This document shows, one piece after another, positions 39,749 to 51,968 of a DNA stretch of 64,000 bases. A program made the translations under genes and the position numbers. The notes below the pieces were generated by a model. That model searched no databases, was not told where the DNA came from, and saw only the letters and a program-made list of their open reading frames with translations. Within the stretch, counting starts at the first letter, position 1. Every line of letters begins with the position of its first letter. Source of the stretch: an uncultured Eubacteriales bacterium (GTDB lineage: Bacteria > Bacillota > Clostridia > Christensenellales > Borkfalkiaceae); NCBI GenBank assembly GCA_949747905.1, contig CATKEF010000034.1, positions 1 to 64,000 on the forward strand, written 5' to 3'.

Positions 39749-41362
39749 TTATTTAGCAAATTCGCTAGCTCGGAATTCTCTTATAACATTTACTTTTATC
39801 TGACCGGGATATTCAAGCTCGCTTTCGATTTTCTTCGCAATATCTTTTGCAAGGAATAATGTCTGCGCATCGTCAATCTGGTCAGGCTTGACAATTACGC
39901 GAACCTCTCTTCCCGCCTGAATTGCATAGCATTTGTCAACGCCGTTGAAATCGCTTGCAATCGCTTCGAGTTTTTCCAGTCTCTTAACGTAATTAGTTCC
40001 TGTTTCGCGTCTTGCGCCCGGTCTTGCGCCCGAAATAGCGTCCGCCGCAGCAACGAGTACAGCTTCAACGGTTTTCGGCTCCACGTCGCCGTGGTGCGCC
40101 GCTATCGCGTTTATCACATTATTACTTTCTCTGTATTTTTTTGCAAGGTCTGCACCCAGCTGAATATGAGTTCCTTCCTGTTCATGGTCTACGGCTTTGC
40201 CTATGTCATGCAACAGACCCGCACGTTTGGCAAGATTTACATCCAGCCCGAGTTCCTGAGCCATAAGTCCTGCAAGCTGCGCCACCTCTATAGAATGTTT
40301 ATATACGTTCTGACCGTAACTTGTCCTGTATTTCAATCTGCCGAGCAGCTTTATGAGCTCGGGATGAATACCGAAAATTCCCACATCGAACATAGCGGCT
40401 TCGCCAGCCTGTTTGATTTCCCGGTCCATTTCTTTTCTGACCTTTTCTACGGTCTCCTCTATTCTTGCGGGATGTATTCTTCCGTCCGTTATGAGTTTTT
40501 CAAGCGAAAGTCTCGCAATTTCACGCCTTACAGGGTCAAAACCGGAAAGAATTACAACTTCTGGAGTATCGTCGATTATAAGCTCGATACCCGTAGCGTT
40601 TTCAATCGCGCGGATATTTCTTCCCTCTCTGCCTATAAGCCTTGCCTTCATATCGTCGCTCGGAAGAGGCACGACTGACACCGTAATTTCGGACGCATGG
40701 TCCGCAGCGCAACGCTGAACGGCAAGAGCAATAATCTTTTTCGCAGCGTTATTCGCCTCGTCCTTTGCCGTCTGTTCTATATTTCTGACCTGTAAAGCCA
40801 CATCATGGCGAGTTTCGTCAAGAATTTCATTGGAAAGCAATTTCTTTGCTTCGTCTTTGGTGAGCTGCGCAACTTTCTCCAGCTCTTCAACCATCAGCTC
40901 GTGCTGATGATTTACTTTTTCCTGAGTCTTTTTAACTTCGTTTTCTTTGTTTAAAAGTTCGCGTTTCTGCTGTTCCAAAGAGTTTGACTGTTTTGAAAGC
41001 TGCTCCTCTCGCTTATCGAGATTCTCTTCTTTTTGCACAAGTCGCTGCTCTTGTCTCTGCAGTTCGCTTTTCTTCTCCCTGCATTCTTTTTCAAATTCGT
41101 TTCTTAGTTGCAGTTCCTGTTCCTTTGCCGCAAGTATTGCTTCTTTCTTTATGGTTTTACATTCAAGAGAAACCTCGTCAATCATCTTCTTGGTTCTCGT
41201 CTGAACGGTACCTAATTTATTGTCTATGCTTTTTTCCTTAAGTATTCCGCCAAGGAAAAACAAGCCGACAGCAACAATAACGGCTACGGAAAACAACACT
41301 ATAAAAGTAATCGTCAAACCGTCCGCCGCAAGAAACAGGCTGCCAAATGCTGATAAATTCAT
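39749..41362 (-). CDS. rny: Ribonuclease Y
   Basis: N-terminal TM and coiled coil, KH domain [27 protein letters not shown] domain [19 protein letters not shown]. Confidence 0.97.
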   Translation of the reverse strand: MNLSAFGSLFLAADGLTITFIVLFSVAVIVAVGLFFLGGILKEKSIDNKLGTVQTRTKKMIDEVSLECKTIKKEAILAAKEQELQLRNEFEKECREKKSELQRQEQRLVQKEENLDKREEQLSKQSNSLEQQKRELLNKENEVKKTQEKVNHQHELMVEELEKVAQLTKDEAKKLLSNEILDETRHDVALQVRNIEQTAKDEANNAAKKIIALAVQRCAADHASEITVSVVPLPSDDMKARLIGREGRNIRAIENATGIELIIDDTPEVVILSGFDPVRREIARLSLEKLITDGRIHPARIEETVEKVRKEMDREIKQAGEAAMFDVGIFGIHPELIKLLGRLKYRTSYGQNVYKHSIEVAQLAGLMAQELGLDVNLAKRAGLLHDIGKAVDHEQEGTHIQLGADLAKKYRESNNVINAIAAHHGDVEPKTVEAVLVAAADAISGARPGARRETGTNYVKRLEKLEAIASDFNGVDKCYAIQAGREVRVIVKPDQIDDAQTLFLAKDIAKKIESELEYPGQIKVNVIREFRASEFAK

Positions 41363-41532
41363 TTAAGCCTCCTGATAAAAATGTTTAATATATCGTTCCT
41401 CCCTCGCCTTTGTTCTCTTCTGAACACATAAAACGCGGGAGCAGGTTATATCTACTATATATTGTACACCCTGACAAGTGAAATGTCAATTTAATAGAAT
41501 AAATTGTTTTCACAATATACGGAATTATAGAA

Positions 41533-41556
41533 AAGAACTGCCGCGAAGCAGTTCTT
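41533..41556 (-). terminator. Intrinsic terminator downstream of nadE
   Basis: AAGAACTGC CGCGAA GCAGTTCTT followed by TTTT on the minus strand. Confidence 0.75.
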
Positions 41557-41560
41557 GAAA

Positions 41561-43474
41561 TTACAGATTATCAAGTTTTTTAAGCCATAAATCAGAGGTC
41601 GCGTCCGAAGGCATACGCCAATCTCCGCGCGGCGACAGCGATACCGAGCCGACCTTTACTCCGTCCGGCATACACGAGCGTTTGAATTGCTGAGCAAAAA
41701 ATCTTTTATAAAAGTTTTTAAGCCATTTTAAAATCGTTTTTTCGTCAAATTCCTCTTTAAACGCTTCCTTGGCAAGATAAAAAACTTTCTCGGGCTCAAA
41801 CGCATGACGAACAATATAATACAGGAAAAAATCGTGCAGGATATACGGTCCGACAATATCCTCAGTTTTCTGAGTAATTTCACCGTCTGTGGAAGGCGGC
41901 AAAAGTTCCGGACTGATTTCGGTGTTCAGAATATCTTCGAGCACTCTTCCGCATTTTCCTCCGATACGCTCAGCCTCATAAGCAATGAGATGCCTGACAA
42001 GCGTTTTCGGAACGGATGAATTAACTCCGTACATAGACATGTGGTCGCCGTTATAAGTCGCCCATCCGAGAGCAAGCTCGCTCAAATCACCCGTTCCGAT
42101 AACCAATCCGTTGTAATCGTTAGCCAAATCCATCAACACAAGCGTTCTCATACGTGCCTGTGCGTTTTCATACGTAACGTTTCTGTCGTCTTCACTATGA
42201 CCGATATCCTTGAAATGGCGTAAAACGCTGTTGTTTACGGGAATAACCTTTGCAGTCGCGCCAACAGAATCTATCAGTTTCAAAGAATTATTCTTTGTGC
42301 GTGAAGTAGTTCCGAAACACGGCATTGTAACGGCGACAATATCACTTAACGGCTTGCCGAGAGCTTTAAACGCACGAGCAGTTACTATCAACGCAAGCGC
42401 CGAATCGAGCCCTCCCGAAATACCGACTACCGCCGTTTTCACTCCCGTGTGCTTTAATCTTTTTTCAAGACCTGTCTGCTGTATTTTCAATATAAGTTCG
42501 CTTCGCTCATCGAGTCCGTTTTCGGGCACGAACGGAGTTTTTGAAAATTTTCTCGTAAATACGAAATTCTCCTCCGTAGTTTTAAAAGCTATACCGAAAT
42601 ATTCGACGTCATAGGAATAATAGCCGCTCGCCTTTCTCCTACGCTCGCCCGCAAGCATCTCCACATCGATTTCGCCATACAAAAGACCTTTATCGAACAG
42701 CTTGCTTTCGGCGAGAATCTTACCGTTTTCTCCTATAATATTATGTCCCGCAAAAGTCATGTCGGTCGAGCTTTCACCGTCGCCTGAATCACAGTAAACA
42801 TATCCGCAAATTAATTTTGCCGATTGAACCTTAACCAAATCTCTTCTGAATCCGGCCTTTCCGACGGTCTCGTCGCTGCACGAAAGGTTGACAATTATAT
42901 TTGCTCCGGCTTGGGTATGTTTTATCGACGGCGATAACGGCGCCCACATATCTTCGCAAATCTCCGCCGCAACCGTAAATTCGGGAAAATTTTCAGCCCT
43001 GAAAATACAGCTCTTGCCAAAATACACTTCACCAAAACCGCAAAGACTAATCACATTAAAACGGTCACCTGTCGGAGCGGGCGCAAAATACCGTTTTTCG
43101 TAAAATTCACAATAGTCGGGCAAATAAGTTTTAGGTATAACCGCAAGAATATTGCCGTCGTTAATCGCAACCGCGCAATTATACAATTTACCATCGACAG
43201 CTACGGGCGCTCCTACAAATACGAGAGCTTTCAAACATTCAGTTGCAGCAACAATTTTCCCCAAGCCGTCTTCGCAGGCTTTAATAAGCGCAGACTGACC
43301 AAACAAGTCGCCGCACGTATAGCCGCAGATGCAGAGCTCGGGGAATACGGTCAAAAGACTGCCGTTCTCCGCGCTTTTCTTTACGGCTTCGATAATTTTA
43401 TCAGTGTTGTATTCAACGTCGGCTACCCTCATATCGGGGGTAGCCGCGCAAACTTTAACAAAACCGTATTGCAT
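41561..43474 (-). CDS. nadE: Glutamine-dependent NAD+ synthetase
   Basis: N-terminal nitrilase domain (FPELCICGYTCGDL), C-terminal PP-loop VVGISGGLDSALALIV and GTGDLSELALGWATYNGDHMSMY. Confidence 0.95.
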   Translation of the reverse strand: MQYGFVKVCAATPDMRVADVEYNTDKIIEAVKKSAENGSLLTVFPELCICGYTCGDLFGQSALIKACEDGLGKIVAATECLKALVFVGAPVAVDGKLYNCAVAINDGNILAVIPKTYLPDYCEFYEKRYFAPAPTGDRFNVISLCGFGEVYFGKSCIFRAENFPEFTVAAEICEDMWAPLSPSIKHTQAGANIIVNLSCSDETVGKAGFRRDLVKVQSAKLICGYVYCDSGDGESSTDMTFAGHNIIGENGKILAESKLFDKGLLYGEIDVEMLAGERRRKASGYYSYDVEYFGIAFKTTEENFVFTRKFSKTPFVPENGLDERSELILKIQQTGLEKRLKHTGVKTAVVGISGGLDSALALIVTARAFKALGKPLSDIVAVTMPCFGTTSRTKNNSLKLIDSVGATAKVIPVNNSVLRHFKDIGHSEDDRNVTYENAQARMRTLVLMDLANDYNGLVIGTGDLSELALGWATYNGDHMSMYGVNSSVPKTLVRHLIAYEAERIGGKCGRVLEDILNTEISPELLPPSTDGEITQKTEDIVGPYILHDFFLYYIVRHAFEPEKVFYLAKEAFKEEFDEKTILKWLKNFYKRFFAQQFKRSCMPDGVKVGSVSLSPRGDWRMPSDATSDLWLKKLDNL

Positions 43475-44482
43475 TTAGTCCTTCTTTTCAAGCGACACCT
43501 TATGCGCTTCTCTGATTTTCTTTTCAACTTCCGCTTTGACTTCGGGGTTGTTTTTGAGATATTCTCTCAGCTTTTCTCTGCCCTGAGCTATCTTTTCGTC
43601 GTTATAACTGAACCAGGAACCGCTCTTGGCAAACACTCCGTATTCCACTCCGAGGTCGATAAGACAGCCTTCCTGGGATATGCCTTCACCGAAAATAATG
43701 TCGAATTCGGCTACTCTGAAAGGAGGAGCAACCTTATTCTTTACCACTTTGCACTTTACTCTGTTTCCGATTATGCCGCCGTCACCTTTGAGCGAATCGG
43801 CTTTTCTTATATCGAGACGTATAGTGGCAAAATACTTCAACGCCTTACCGCCGGGAGTTGTTTCGGGGTTACCGAACATAACGCCGACCTTCTCACGCAA
43901 CTGGTTAATGAAGATTACGCAAGTTTTGGAACGGTTTGTGATAGCAGTCAGTTTTCTCAAAGCCTGAGACATAAGTCTCGCAAGCAAACCGACGTGAGAA
44001 TCCCCCATATCCCCTTCTATTTCGGCTTTCGGCGTAAGAGCTGCAACAGAGTCGATAACAATCACATCCACCGCGCTCGAACGCACAAGTGATTCGCAGA
44101 TGTCTAGCGCCTGTTCTCCGGTATCGGGCTGAGAGAGATACAGCTCGTTCGTATCAACGCCGAGAGCATGCGCATATTGCGCGTCAAGAGCATGCTCCGC
44201 GTCTATAAACGCGGCGACGCCGCCCAGTCTCTGCGTTTCGGCTATAATATGAAGCGCTACGGTGGTTTTACCGGAAGACTCGGGACCGTAAACCTCGAGA
44301 ATTCTGCCACGTGGAACGCCGCCTATTCCGAGCGCCAAATCGAGAGACAAACAACCCGTAGGTATCGCCTCGATATCGGTTCCGACGCCAGTATCTCCGA
44401 GCTTCATTATCGCGCCCTTCCCGTACTGCTTTTCAATCATTGCAATGGTTGAGTTAAGTGCCTTTAATTTTTCTTCGTTCAT
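43475..44482 (-). CDS. recA: Recombinase RecA
   Basis: [69 protein letters not shown]. Confidence 0.98.
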   Translation of the reverse strand: MNEEKLKALNSTIAMIEKQYGKGAIMKLGDTGVGTDIEAIPTGCLSLDLALGIGGVPRGRILEVYGPESSGKTTVALHIIAETQRLGGVAAFIDAEHALDAQYAHALGVDTNELYLSQPDTGEQALDICESLVRSSAVDVIVIDSVAALTPKAEIEGDMGDSHVGLLARLMSQALRKLTAITNRSKTCVIFINQLREKVGVMFGNPETTPGGKALKYFATIRLDIRKADSLKGDGGIIGNRVKCKVVKNKVAPPFRVAEFDIIFGEGISQEGCLIDLGVEYGVFAKSGSWFSYNDEKIAQGREKLREYLKNNPEVKAEVEKKIREAHKVSLEKKD

Positions 44483-44497
44483 ATGTTACTCCTACGA

Positions 44498-45589
44498 TTA
44501 TTTTATAGTTTTAAACGCCAGAAAAAGCGCCAAATTTATTGCCGTTTCCGTTATCTCCTCACGCGAACCGCCGAGATTGTATTTATAAACGGAAACACCT
44601 TCTGCCGTGGCGATGCCTATATAGAATAAACCTACGGGTTTATTCGTATTGTCCGATTTTGGTCCGGCTATTCCGGTCGTAGAAACCGCAACGTCGCAAT
44701 CACCGCCCGAAATCAAACCTTCCGCCATCTCTGCCGCAGTTTTATCGGAAACCGCCCCGTAGTGCTTTAGCGTAAGCTCGTCCACACCGAGCCTTAAAGC
44801 CTTTGACTTGTTCGAATAGGTATTCAGTCCTTCGAAAAACACTTCGCTGGCACCGGGAATTTCAACAAGCCTTTTACCGACCCCGCCGCCGGTAAACGAT
44901 TCGGCAACGGCGATTTTCATTCTTCGCAATTTCAGCAATTGAATCAGTCTTGCGGCAAGCGGGACATCTTCGATAGCATACGCGTACTCGTTCAGTTCAC
45001 TCAAAATTACACGGAACGCTTTGTCGAACGTGGATTTCGGTATTTCATCTTTGTAAACTATTTCGACTTTGCAATCTCCGAAATGCGAATTAACGTTGAA
45101 TTCCAAATCTCCGCAAACATTTTTCGCTTTTTCAAAAGCCGAATTCATCTTCTCGTAGGGCGCGCAAACAGTTCTCAGGCATACGCTTCCGAAACTTCTG
45201 CCGAGCTTTTTGTTGATTGCCGAACAAATATCTTCGCAAAGCAATTTATTTTCCGCATCGATAAACGTGATAAACACATCACCGACGTCGCTTTTTAAAA
45301 CATTCAATTCATTGAATTCGGCGCCGTATAGTTCCGAAATATAGCTTTTCAGAGTCGTCCCCATTACTTCGGGGCAGACAATAACCGTATTTACGTATTT
45401 TGATTTGCATTCGCGCAGAGTCTCGGTTATCTCGGTGGAATCTTCGAAATTTATATAAGAAACCTTATCGAAATATATTCCCGAATTTGCGAATTTATCG
45501 AGAAGCACGGACGTTACTTCGAATTTATTTATTTTTTTATTTCTTAAAACAAGAAATAAATTTTTATTTCGGTTACTTTGCGACGTCAT
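44498..45589 (-). CDS. cinA: CinA family protein with degenerate N-terminal domain
   Basis: C-terminal CinA amidase-like domain IAVAESFTGGGVGKRLVEIPGASEVFFEGLNTYSNKSKALRLGV...STTGIAGP; N-terminal half lacks the usual MoeA/MogA-like motifs. Confidence 0.85.
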   Translation of the reverse strand: MTSQSNRNKNLFLVLRNKKINKFEVTSVLLDKFANSGIYFDKVSYINFEDSTEITETLRECKSKYVNTVIVCPEVMGTTLKSYISELYGAEFNELNVLKSDVGDVFITFIDAENKLLCEDICSAINKKLGRSFGSVCLRTVCAPYEKMNSAFEKAKNVCGDLEFNVNSHFGDCKVEIVYKDEIPKSTFDKAFRVILSELNEYAYAIEDVPLAARLIQLLKLRRMKIAVAESFTGGGVGKRLVEIPGASEVFFEGLNTYSNKSKALRLGVDELTLKHYGAVSDKTAAEMAEGLISGGDCDVAVSTTGIAGPKSDNTNKPVGLFYIGIATAEGVSVYKYNLGGSREEITETAINLALFLAFKTIK

Positions 45590-46239
45590 TTTTTAAGAAC
45601 TTCCGAATTCTTGGCAATGTAATTAATACCCGAAACAACGGTAAGAATAACGGACAAAGCAAAGAACGCCAGTCCCGTGTAATTTACGATATCGCCTGCT
45701 ATATGGTCGGTAAGCTCTTTAACGCCCTCGCCGATAAGCAACACCACAATAGCGATATCTTGCGTAACGGTTTTATATTTGCCGAAAATATCTGCGGCAA
45801 TCACAGTACCCGAACTTGCGGCAACCATTCTGAAACCGCTTACTATTATTTCTCTCGCGAGTATCACGGCGACCCCGCAACCCGCAACGATTAATGTCCA
45901 CTCCCCGAGTCCGTCCGTAAATACAGACGGCACGGTCAGAAATACCACCAACGCCGACAACACAAGAACTTTGTCAGCAATAGGGTCAAGAAATTTCCCA
46001 AGGTTGGTTACAAGATTGTATTTTCTTGCAATTTTTCCGTCAAACAAATCGGTAAGACTTGCTATACCGAATATTGCAAGGGCAACAAAATAATGCGCCG
46101 TAAAATCGAGATAAAAGAAGAGCAGAAATACGGGTATCATAACCATACGACTTATTGTGAGTTTATTGGGCAAATTCATAACACCCTTACCCGCCGCGAT
46201 TTTATACGCCCTGCTGTTTCTGTCGAAATCTTCATTCAT
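45586..46239 (-). CDS. pgsA: CDP-diacylglycerol-glycerol-3-phosphate 3-phosphatidyltransferase
   Basis: NLPNKLTISRMVMIPVFL; CDP-alcohol phosphatidyltransferase region SLTDLFDGKIARKYNLVTNLGKFLDPIADKVL. Confidence 0.94.
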   Translation of the reverse strand: MNEDFDRNSRAYKIAAGKGVMNLPNKLTISRMVMIPVFLLFFYLDFTAHYFVALAIFGIASLTDLFDGKIARKYNLVTNLGKFLDPIADKVLVLSALVVFLTVPSVFTDGLGEWTLIVAGCGVAVILAREIIVSGFRMVAASSGTVIAADIFGKYKTVTQDIAIVVLLIGEGVKELTDHIAGDIVNYTGLAFFALSVILTVVSGINYIAKNSEVLKK

Positions 46240-47582
46240 AATTCATAATCTCCGCAACGACCGTACAAATCATAACTGTCGTAATTCTCTATCAAAACAT
46301 CGTAATATTCGCCCTGTTTGGCGGAATGTGCATTAAAATAAACTTTGCCGTCTATTTCCGGCGCCTGAAAATACGCCCTGCCGACAAAACAATTTCTGTC
46401 GTAATCTATTCCGTCACACAGAACACGCAATATTTTTCCCTTAAATTTAGCGAGTTTTTCGGCTGAAATTCGAGACTGAATTTTATACAGCTCGGAAACG
46501 CGTCCTTTTTTAACGCCCGACGGTATCTGCCCCTTCAATTTTGCCGCAGCGGTATCGGGCTCTTTTGAATAGCCGAAAAATCCACAATTATCAAGACTCA
46601 CAATACTCAGAAAATCGCATAGACCTTGAAACTCATACTCCGTCTCGCACGGGAAACCCGCAATAAAAGTCGAACGTAAAGCTATTCCCGGAATATTTTT
46701 CCTCAGTTTTTCGATTAAAGAAATATAATCTTCCCGCGTTCCTTTTCTGTTCATTAATCTGAGAATACGGTTTTCACTGTGCTGAAGAGGAATATCGAGA
46801 TATTTTAATATTTTTGAATTGTCCCGTATTTCTTCGATTATTTCGTCGTCAATCATATCGGGATAACAGTACAAAAGTCTGATGCTTCCGATATTATCAA
46901 GCGCGGATAGTTGTTTTAAAAGATTTTTCAGCTCCTTTCTGCCGTATAAATCGGTGCCATAGCGCGTTACGTCCTGCGCAACAAGAATCAGCTCCGAGAT
47001 TTCTCCGAGCTTTTCTGCCTCCTCGACAAGACTCTCAACGGAGTAACTTTCGTATTTTCCGCGAATTTTAGGAATAAGACAGTATGTGCATTTGTTATTG
47101 CACCCGTCCGCTATTTTCAGATATGCATAGTGCGAAGGAGTCGTGACAACCCTGTCGGTCTTTACCTGTCCGCACCCAGCACCTACGGCATTGACTTGCT
47201 CGCCACGATAAGCCGCTTCAAGCGAATCGAAAAACGAGTCGTAGTCTTTTGTGCCGAGAAACACGTCGACCTCCGGCAACTGTTCGTACAATTCGCTTAT
47301 AAACTTTTGCGGCAAACAGCCCGTAACAACGAGCTTTTCAAGGTTAGCGTTTTTTTGTGCGGCACAATCGAGAATGGTTTCTATCGCCTCGCTTCTCGCC
47401 GAATTCAAAAAGGCACAAGTATTCACCACAAGAATCCGAGCGACTGAAATATCGTCGGTCAGTTCACATCCTCTCTCTTTAATTATTGACAAAAGTTTCT
47501 CGGAATCTACCCTGTTTTTATCGCAGCCGAGCGAAATGACCCCGAATTTTTTCTTTGTAAAATCAATCATCAACGTCGTCAC
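46236..47582 (-). CDS. rimO: Ribosomal protein S12 methylthiotransferase RimO
   Basis: VISLGCDKNRVDSEKL, radical SAM CNNKCTYCLIPKIRGKYES. Confidence 0.95.
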   Translation of the reverse strand: MTTLMIDFTKKKFGVISLGCDKNRVDSEKLLSIIKERGCELTDDISVARILVVNTCAFLNSARSEAIETILDCAAQKNANLEKLVVTGCLPQKFISELYEQLPEVDVFLGTKDYDSFFDSLEAAYRGEQVNAVGAGCGQVKTDRVVTTPSHYAYLKIADGCNNKCTYCLIPKIRGKYESYSVESLVEEAEKLGEISELILVAQDVTRYGTDLYGRKELKNLLKQLSALDNIGSIRLLYCYPDMIDDEIIEEIRDNSKILKYLDIPLQHSENRILRLMNRKGTREDYISLIEKLRKNIPGIALRSTFIAGFPCETEYEFQGLCDFLSIVSLDNCGFFGYSKEPDTAAAKLKGQIPSGVKKGRVSELYKIQSRISAEKLAKFKGKILRVLCDGIDYDRNCFVGRAYFQAPEIDGKVYFNAHSAKQGEYYDVLIENYDSYDLYGRCGDYEL

Positions 47583-50500
47583 CGTAAATATTTACGAATT
47601 CTTCTTTGGTAAGTAAAACTTTTCTCGGTTTCGACCCTTCGGACTGGGTTACATAGTTCATGTTTTCCATCCAATCTATTATTTTACATGCCTTTATGTA
47701 TCCCACGGGGAAACGGCGCTGTATCATGGATACGGAAGCCTGATTGGACGTAACGCAATATTTCAGCGCTTTTATAAATGTATCGTCGATTTTGGTTTCC
47801 ACTCCGTCGCCGTCCAGACCTCCGCCGACAACGCCCTGAGGCTCCTCCTCTTCTACTTTGTTAATAAAATCGGATACGCTCTGGTCAAAGTACGTTTCAT
47901 TGTTTTCCTTTATATAATCGGTAACTCTCTGTACTTCGGGAGTATCGATAAAGCAGCCTTTAATACGCACAAGGTCTGGCTTATCGACGGAACGGAAATA
48001 CATATCGCCTTCGCCGAGCAATTTTTCTGCGCCGCCTATATCGAAAATAGTACGCGAATCGTCGAACGAATTCACCTTGAAACCTATTCGCGTGGGAAGG
48101 TTGGACTTGATAAGACCGGTAATACAGTCAACAGACGGACGTTGGGTTGCAAGAATCAGATGTATTCCGCAGGCGCGCGATTTCTGAGCAAGTTTTATTA
48201 TTCTGCCTTCTATATCCTTTTTTGCCTGCAACATCAAATCACCGAATTCATCCAGAATAATGACGATTTTAGGCAACTTATCGGCAGGGTCGGATATGTT
48301 CATATTATATTCGTCGAGATTTTTAGTCGCTTTTCCCGACTCAGTCATTTCCTTGAACAACGAATAACGCCGCTTCATCTCATCAATAGCCCAATTAAGA
48401 GCTTTTACGGCTTTATCTACCTCCGAAATAATTTCATTTACCATCAGGTGAGGAAGTTTATCGTACATAATAAACTCAACCTCTTTAGGGTCGACGAGAA
48501 TCAGCCTCAAATCTTCCGGACCGTATTTATACAGCAAACTGATTAAAAGCGTACTCAGACAGATACTCTTACCGCTGCCCGTAGTACCCGCAACGAGAAG
48601 GTGCGGCATCTTGGTAATATCGGGGCAAACCGCCTCTCCCTCCACGTTTTTACCGAGCGCAAACGTAAGCGAGGAAGGTTTGCAATTTATAAACTTCGGA
48701 CTTGCAAGCATACCTTTAAGCCCGACCGTGGTACGCCTCGAATTAGGCACGTCTATAGACAGCGCGCCTTTTGCATAGTTAAGATAAGCGGTAACGTTCT
48801 CTTTTTTCAACGCCATTGCAATTGCATCACGATAATTCAAAGAACGTTTGATATTAGTTTTATCTTCGATAATTACGTCGTAACGGGTTATCGCAGGTCC
48901 TATTGTCACATTTTCTATACTGCTGGATATCTTGAAGTTCTCCAAAGTCTCGACTATTATCCGCTTGCTGTCTTCAATCTCACCTGTATTGACGTTTGCA
49001 TTCTCGGGATAATCTTTAAGCAAATCAAGCGTAGGACGAACGTATTTCTTCCAGACGTGTTTGGGCTTTTCAGGTTCCTGAACAGGTTTTTCCACGGGAG
49101 GCGGAACAACGCGAGACGGCTGTCTCTGTACACTTTCGACAACAGGCGGCGTAATGCTTTCGTGGTTGACATCTTTGAAACCGACTTTTCTCTGCGATTC
49201 CTCAGACTGCGACCTTAATGAATTTATACCGAGAACGTCGTCCTCGTCTCCATCGTCAAAAAGCTCCGAATTGCTTCGCAACGAGCGCTCCGAGCGCCTC
49301 TCTCCGCGCAAGGACGAACCGAGCATATCTGATATATCTTCTTTTATCACGCTTTCCTCGGGTTCGGGCGAAGGTTGCCTTATATAACCGTCATAAGGTC
49401 TCGGCGGTTCGGGTTGACGGGTATCTTCCACAGGGTCGTTTTCGAAAATAGATTTCTGATAAATTTCCTGTTCCTTTTTCTTTTCGTTAAAGCTGTAATC
49501 GTCGGCGACGTCGTTTTCGCCCTCGCTGTAATAAGTCTGTTCGTAATCATGCTCGGGTTCCTCATGATAATAGTTCGACTGTTCGCGAACAGACTGCGCA
49601 TAATCGCGTTCGCCCGCGCCGTAACCGTTCAGATTTTCCACGGGCTTTTCGCCGTAAACATAATTCGACGGCGATGAAACGGCGGGTCTGTTCAGAACTT
49701 CATCCTGATATGTTTCGGAATAACTGTTTTGCGGTTTATCCGTAGGCTTTGATTTAGATGAAAAACTGCTGAGATAATCAGCTTCGCTCGCAAGCGGAGC
49801 CACCGGTCTATTAAAATACGAATTTTCATTGAAAATCATATTTCTGCGGTAACTTTCGGCGGCGAACTCTCCTTTTTCGAACAATATTTTTCTACCCAGA
49901 TTCTTCTGCGAATATTTATCGTCGTCATAGTTCTGCCCGGTAACGGGTTCCCTGTAAACGGGCGCCTGTTCGGTATAGACGGCATTTGTCTGCGCCGTCT
50001 CCGGAAACGATACGCCTACCGATTGATTTTCAACGGCAATCGGCTGCATATTCTGAACTTTTTCGGAAACAGAGCGCCCCGATTTACGTAAGCCGCCTTT
50101 AAATACTACATAAATCAGCGCGCCGCCAAAAACCGAAAGAACGCTGAAAATAATATATGCGCCCGTAAACGTAGTGAATTTCGCCACGGGATAAACAAGC
50201 AAAGCGGAAATTAGCCCGCCGAACGTATAACCCGACCAACCGTTCACCGCGCCCGTATAACACTCGGAAATATAACTGCCGTAGCTTTCAATATTAAGAT
50301 TTCTGCTTGTCGCCGCGTGAAAAAGAAAAAATAACATTACCGCCGTGAAAGCAATAGTAAATACCTTTTTAAGCGGAATTTTCATTTTCTTTTCGAATGT
50401 GAGCCATTCGCCGAGATATGCGATAAGGAAAACGACGAGCCACGAACCGTACCCGAATGTTCCGTACATAAATGTACATATCGCCGCGCCTATTCCCGCA

Positions 50501-50628
50501 AAAATCGCATCAAAGGAAACGAGCATCACAAAGACAATTGCGGAAAACAGAAGCAAAGTCATGCCTATCGTTTCTTTGGTAAGTATATATGAAATTTTAC
50601 CGTTTTTGTTATTTTTATTTTCGTCCAC
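47563..50628 (-). CDS. ftsK: DNA translocase FtsK/SpoIIIE
   Basis: N-terminal TM segments, long linker, HLLVAGTTGSGKSICLSTLL Walker A, C-terminal gamma winged helix SVSMIQRRFPVGYIKACKIIDWME. Confidence 0.96.
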   Translation of the reverse strand: MDENKNNKNGKISYILTKETIGMTLLLFSAIVFVMLVSFDAIFAGIGAAICTFMYGTFGYGSWLVVFLIAYLGEWLTFEKKMKIPLKKVFTIAFTAVMLFFLFHAATSRNLNIESYGSYISECYTGAVNGWSGYTFGGLISALLVYPVAKFTTFTGAYIIFSVLSVFGGALIYVVFKGGLRKSGRSVSEKVQNMQPIAVENQSVGVSFPETAQTNAVYTEQAPVYREPVTGQNYDDDKYSQKNLGRKILFEKGEFAAESYRRNMIFNENSYFNRPVAPLASEADYLSSFSSKSKPTDKPQNSYSETYQDEVLNRPAVSSPSNYVYGEKPVENLNGYGAGERDYAQSVREQSNYYHEEPEHDYEQTYYSEGENDVADDYSFNEKKKEQEIYQKSIFENDPVEDTRQPEPPRPYDGYIRQPSPEPEESVIKEDISDMLGSSLRGERRSERSLRSNSELFDDGDEDDVLGINSLRSQSEESQRKVGFKDVNHESITPPVVESVQRQPSRVVPPPVEKPVQEPEKPKHVWKKYVRPTLDLLKDYPENANVNTGEIEDSKRIIVETLENFKISSSIENVTIGPAITRYDVIIEDKTNIKRSLNYRDAIAMALKKENVTAYLNYAKGALSIDVPNSRRTTVGLKGMLASPKFINCKPSSLTFALGKNVEGEAVCPDITKMPHLLVAGTTGSGKSICLSTLLISLLYKYGPEDLRLILVDPKEVEFIMYDKLPHLMVNEIISEVDKAVKALNWAIDEMKRRYSLFKEMTESGKATKNLDEYNMNISDPADKLPKIVIILDEFGDLMLQAKKDIEGRIIKLAQKSRACGIHLILATQRPSVDCITGLIKSNLPTRIGFKVNSFDDSRTIFDIGGAEKLLGEGDMYFRSVDKPDLVRIKGCFIDTPEVQRVTDYIKENNETYFDQSVSDFINKVEEEEPQGVVGGGLDGDGVETKIDDTFIKALKYCVTSNQASVSMIQRRFPVGYIKACKIIDWMENMNYVTQSEGSKPRKVLLTKEEFVNIYGDDVDD

Positions 50629-50746
50629 TATTTTACTCCGTCACAATGTAACGCTCACGGCGCACTCCGAATCGAAAGTTTATCATTTTATATTATAACA
50701 TAGCGATGCAAAAAAAACAACGGTTTTATATATAAATATATAAAAA

Positions 50747-50766
50747 GAGCGTACCGAAGTACGCTC
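50747..50766 (-). terminator. Intrinsic terminator downstream of ilvC
   Basis: GAGCGTAC CGAA GTACGCTC followed on the minus strand by TTTTT. Confidence 0.75.
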
Positions 50767-50785
50767 CCGAATATCCTTGCAGTAA

Positions 50786-51847
<1,062 letters not shown>

Positions 51848-51930
51848 TTAAATAATTATACAATCAATGCCACTCAAATGTCAAATGTTTTGAATAAATT
51901 AAAAATTTTTTAGTAAATTTCAAGATATAC

Positions 51931-51968
51931 GCAAAAGCGCTTTTATATCACGATAAAAGCGCTTTTGC
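51931..51968 (-). repeat. 16-bp perfect inverted repeat overlapping the murC 3' end (probable terminator)
   Basis: GCAAAAGCGCTTTTAT - ATCACG - ATAAAAGCGCTTTTGC; the murC stop codon at 51948 lies in the loop side. Confidence 0.8.
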
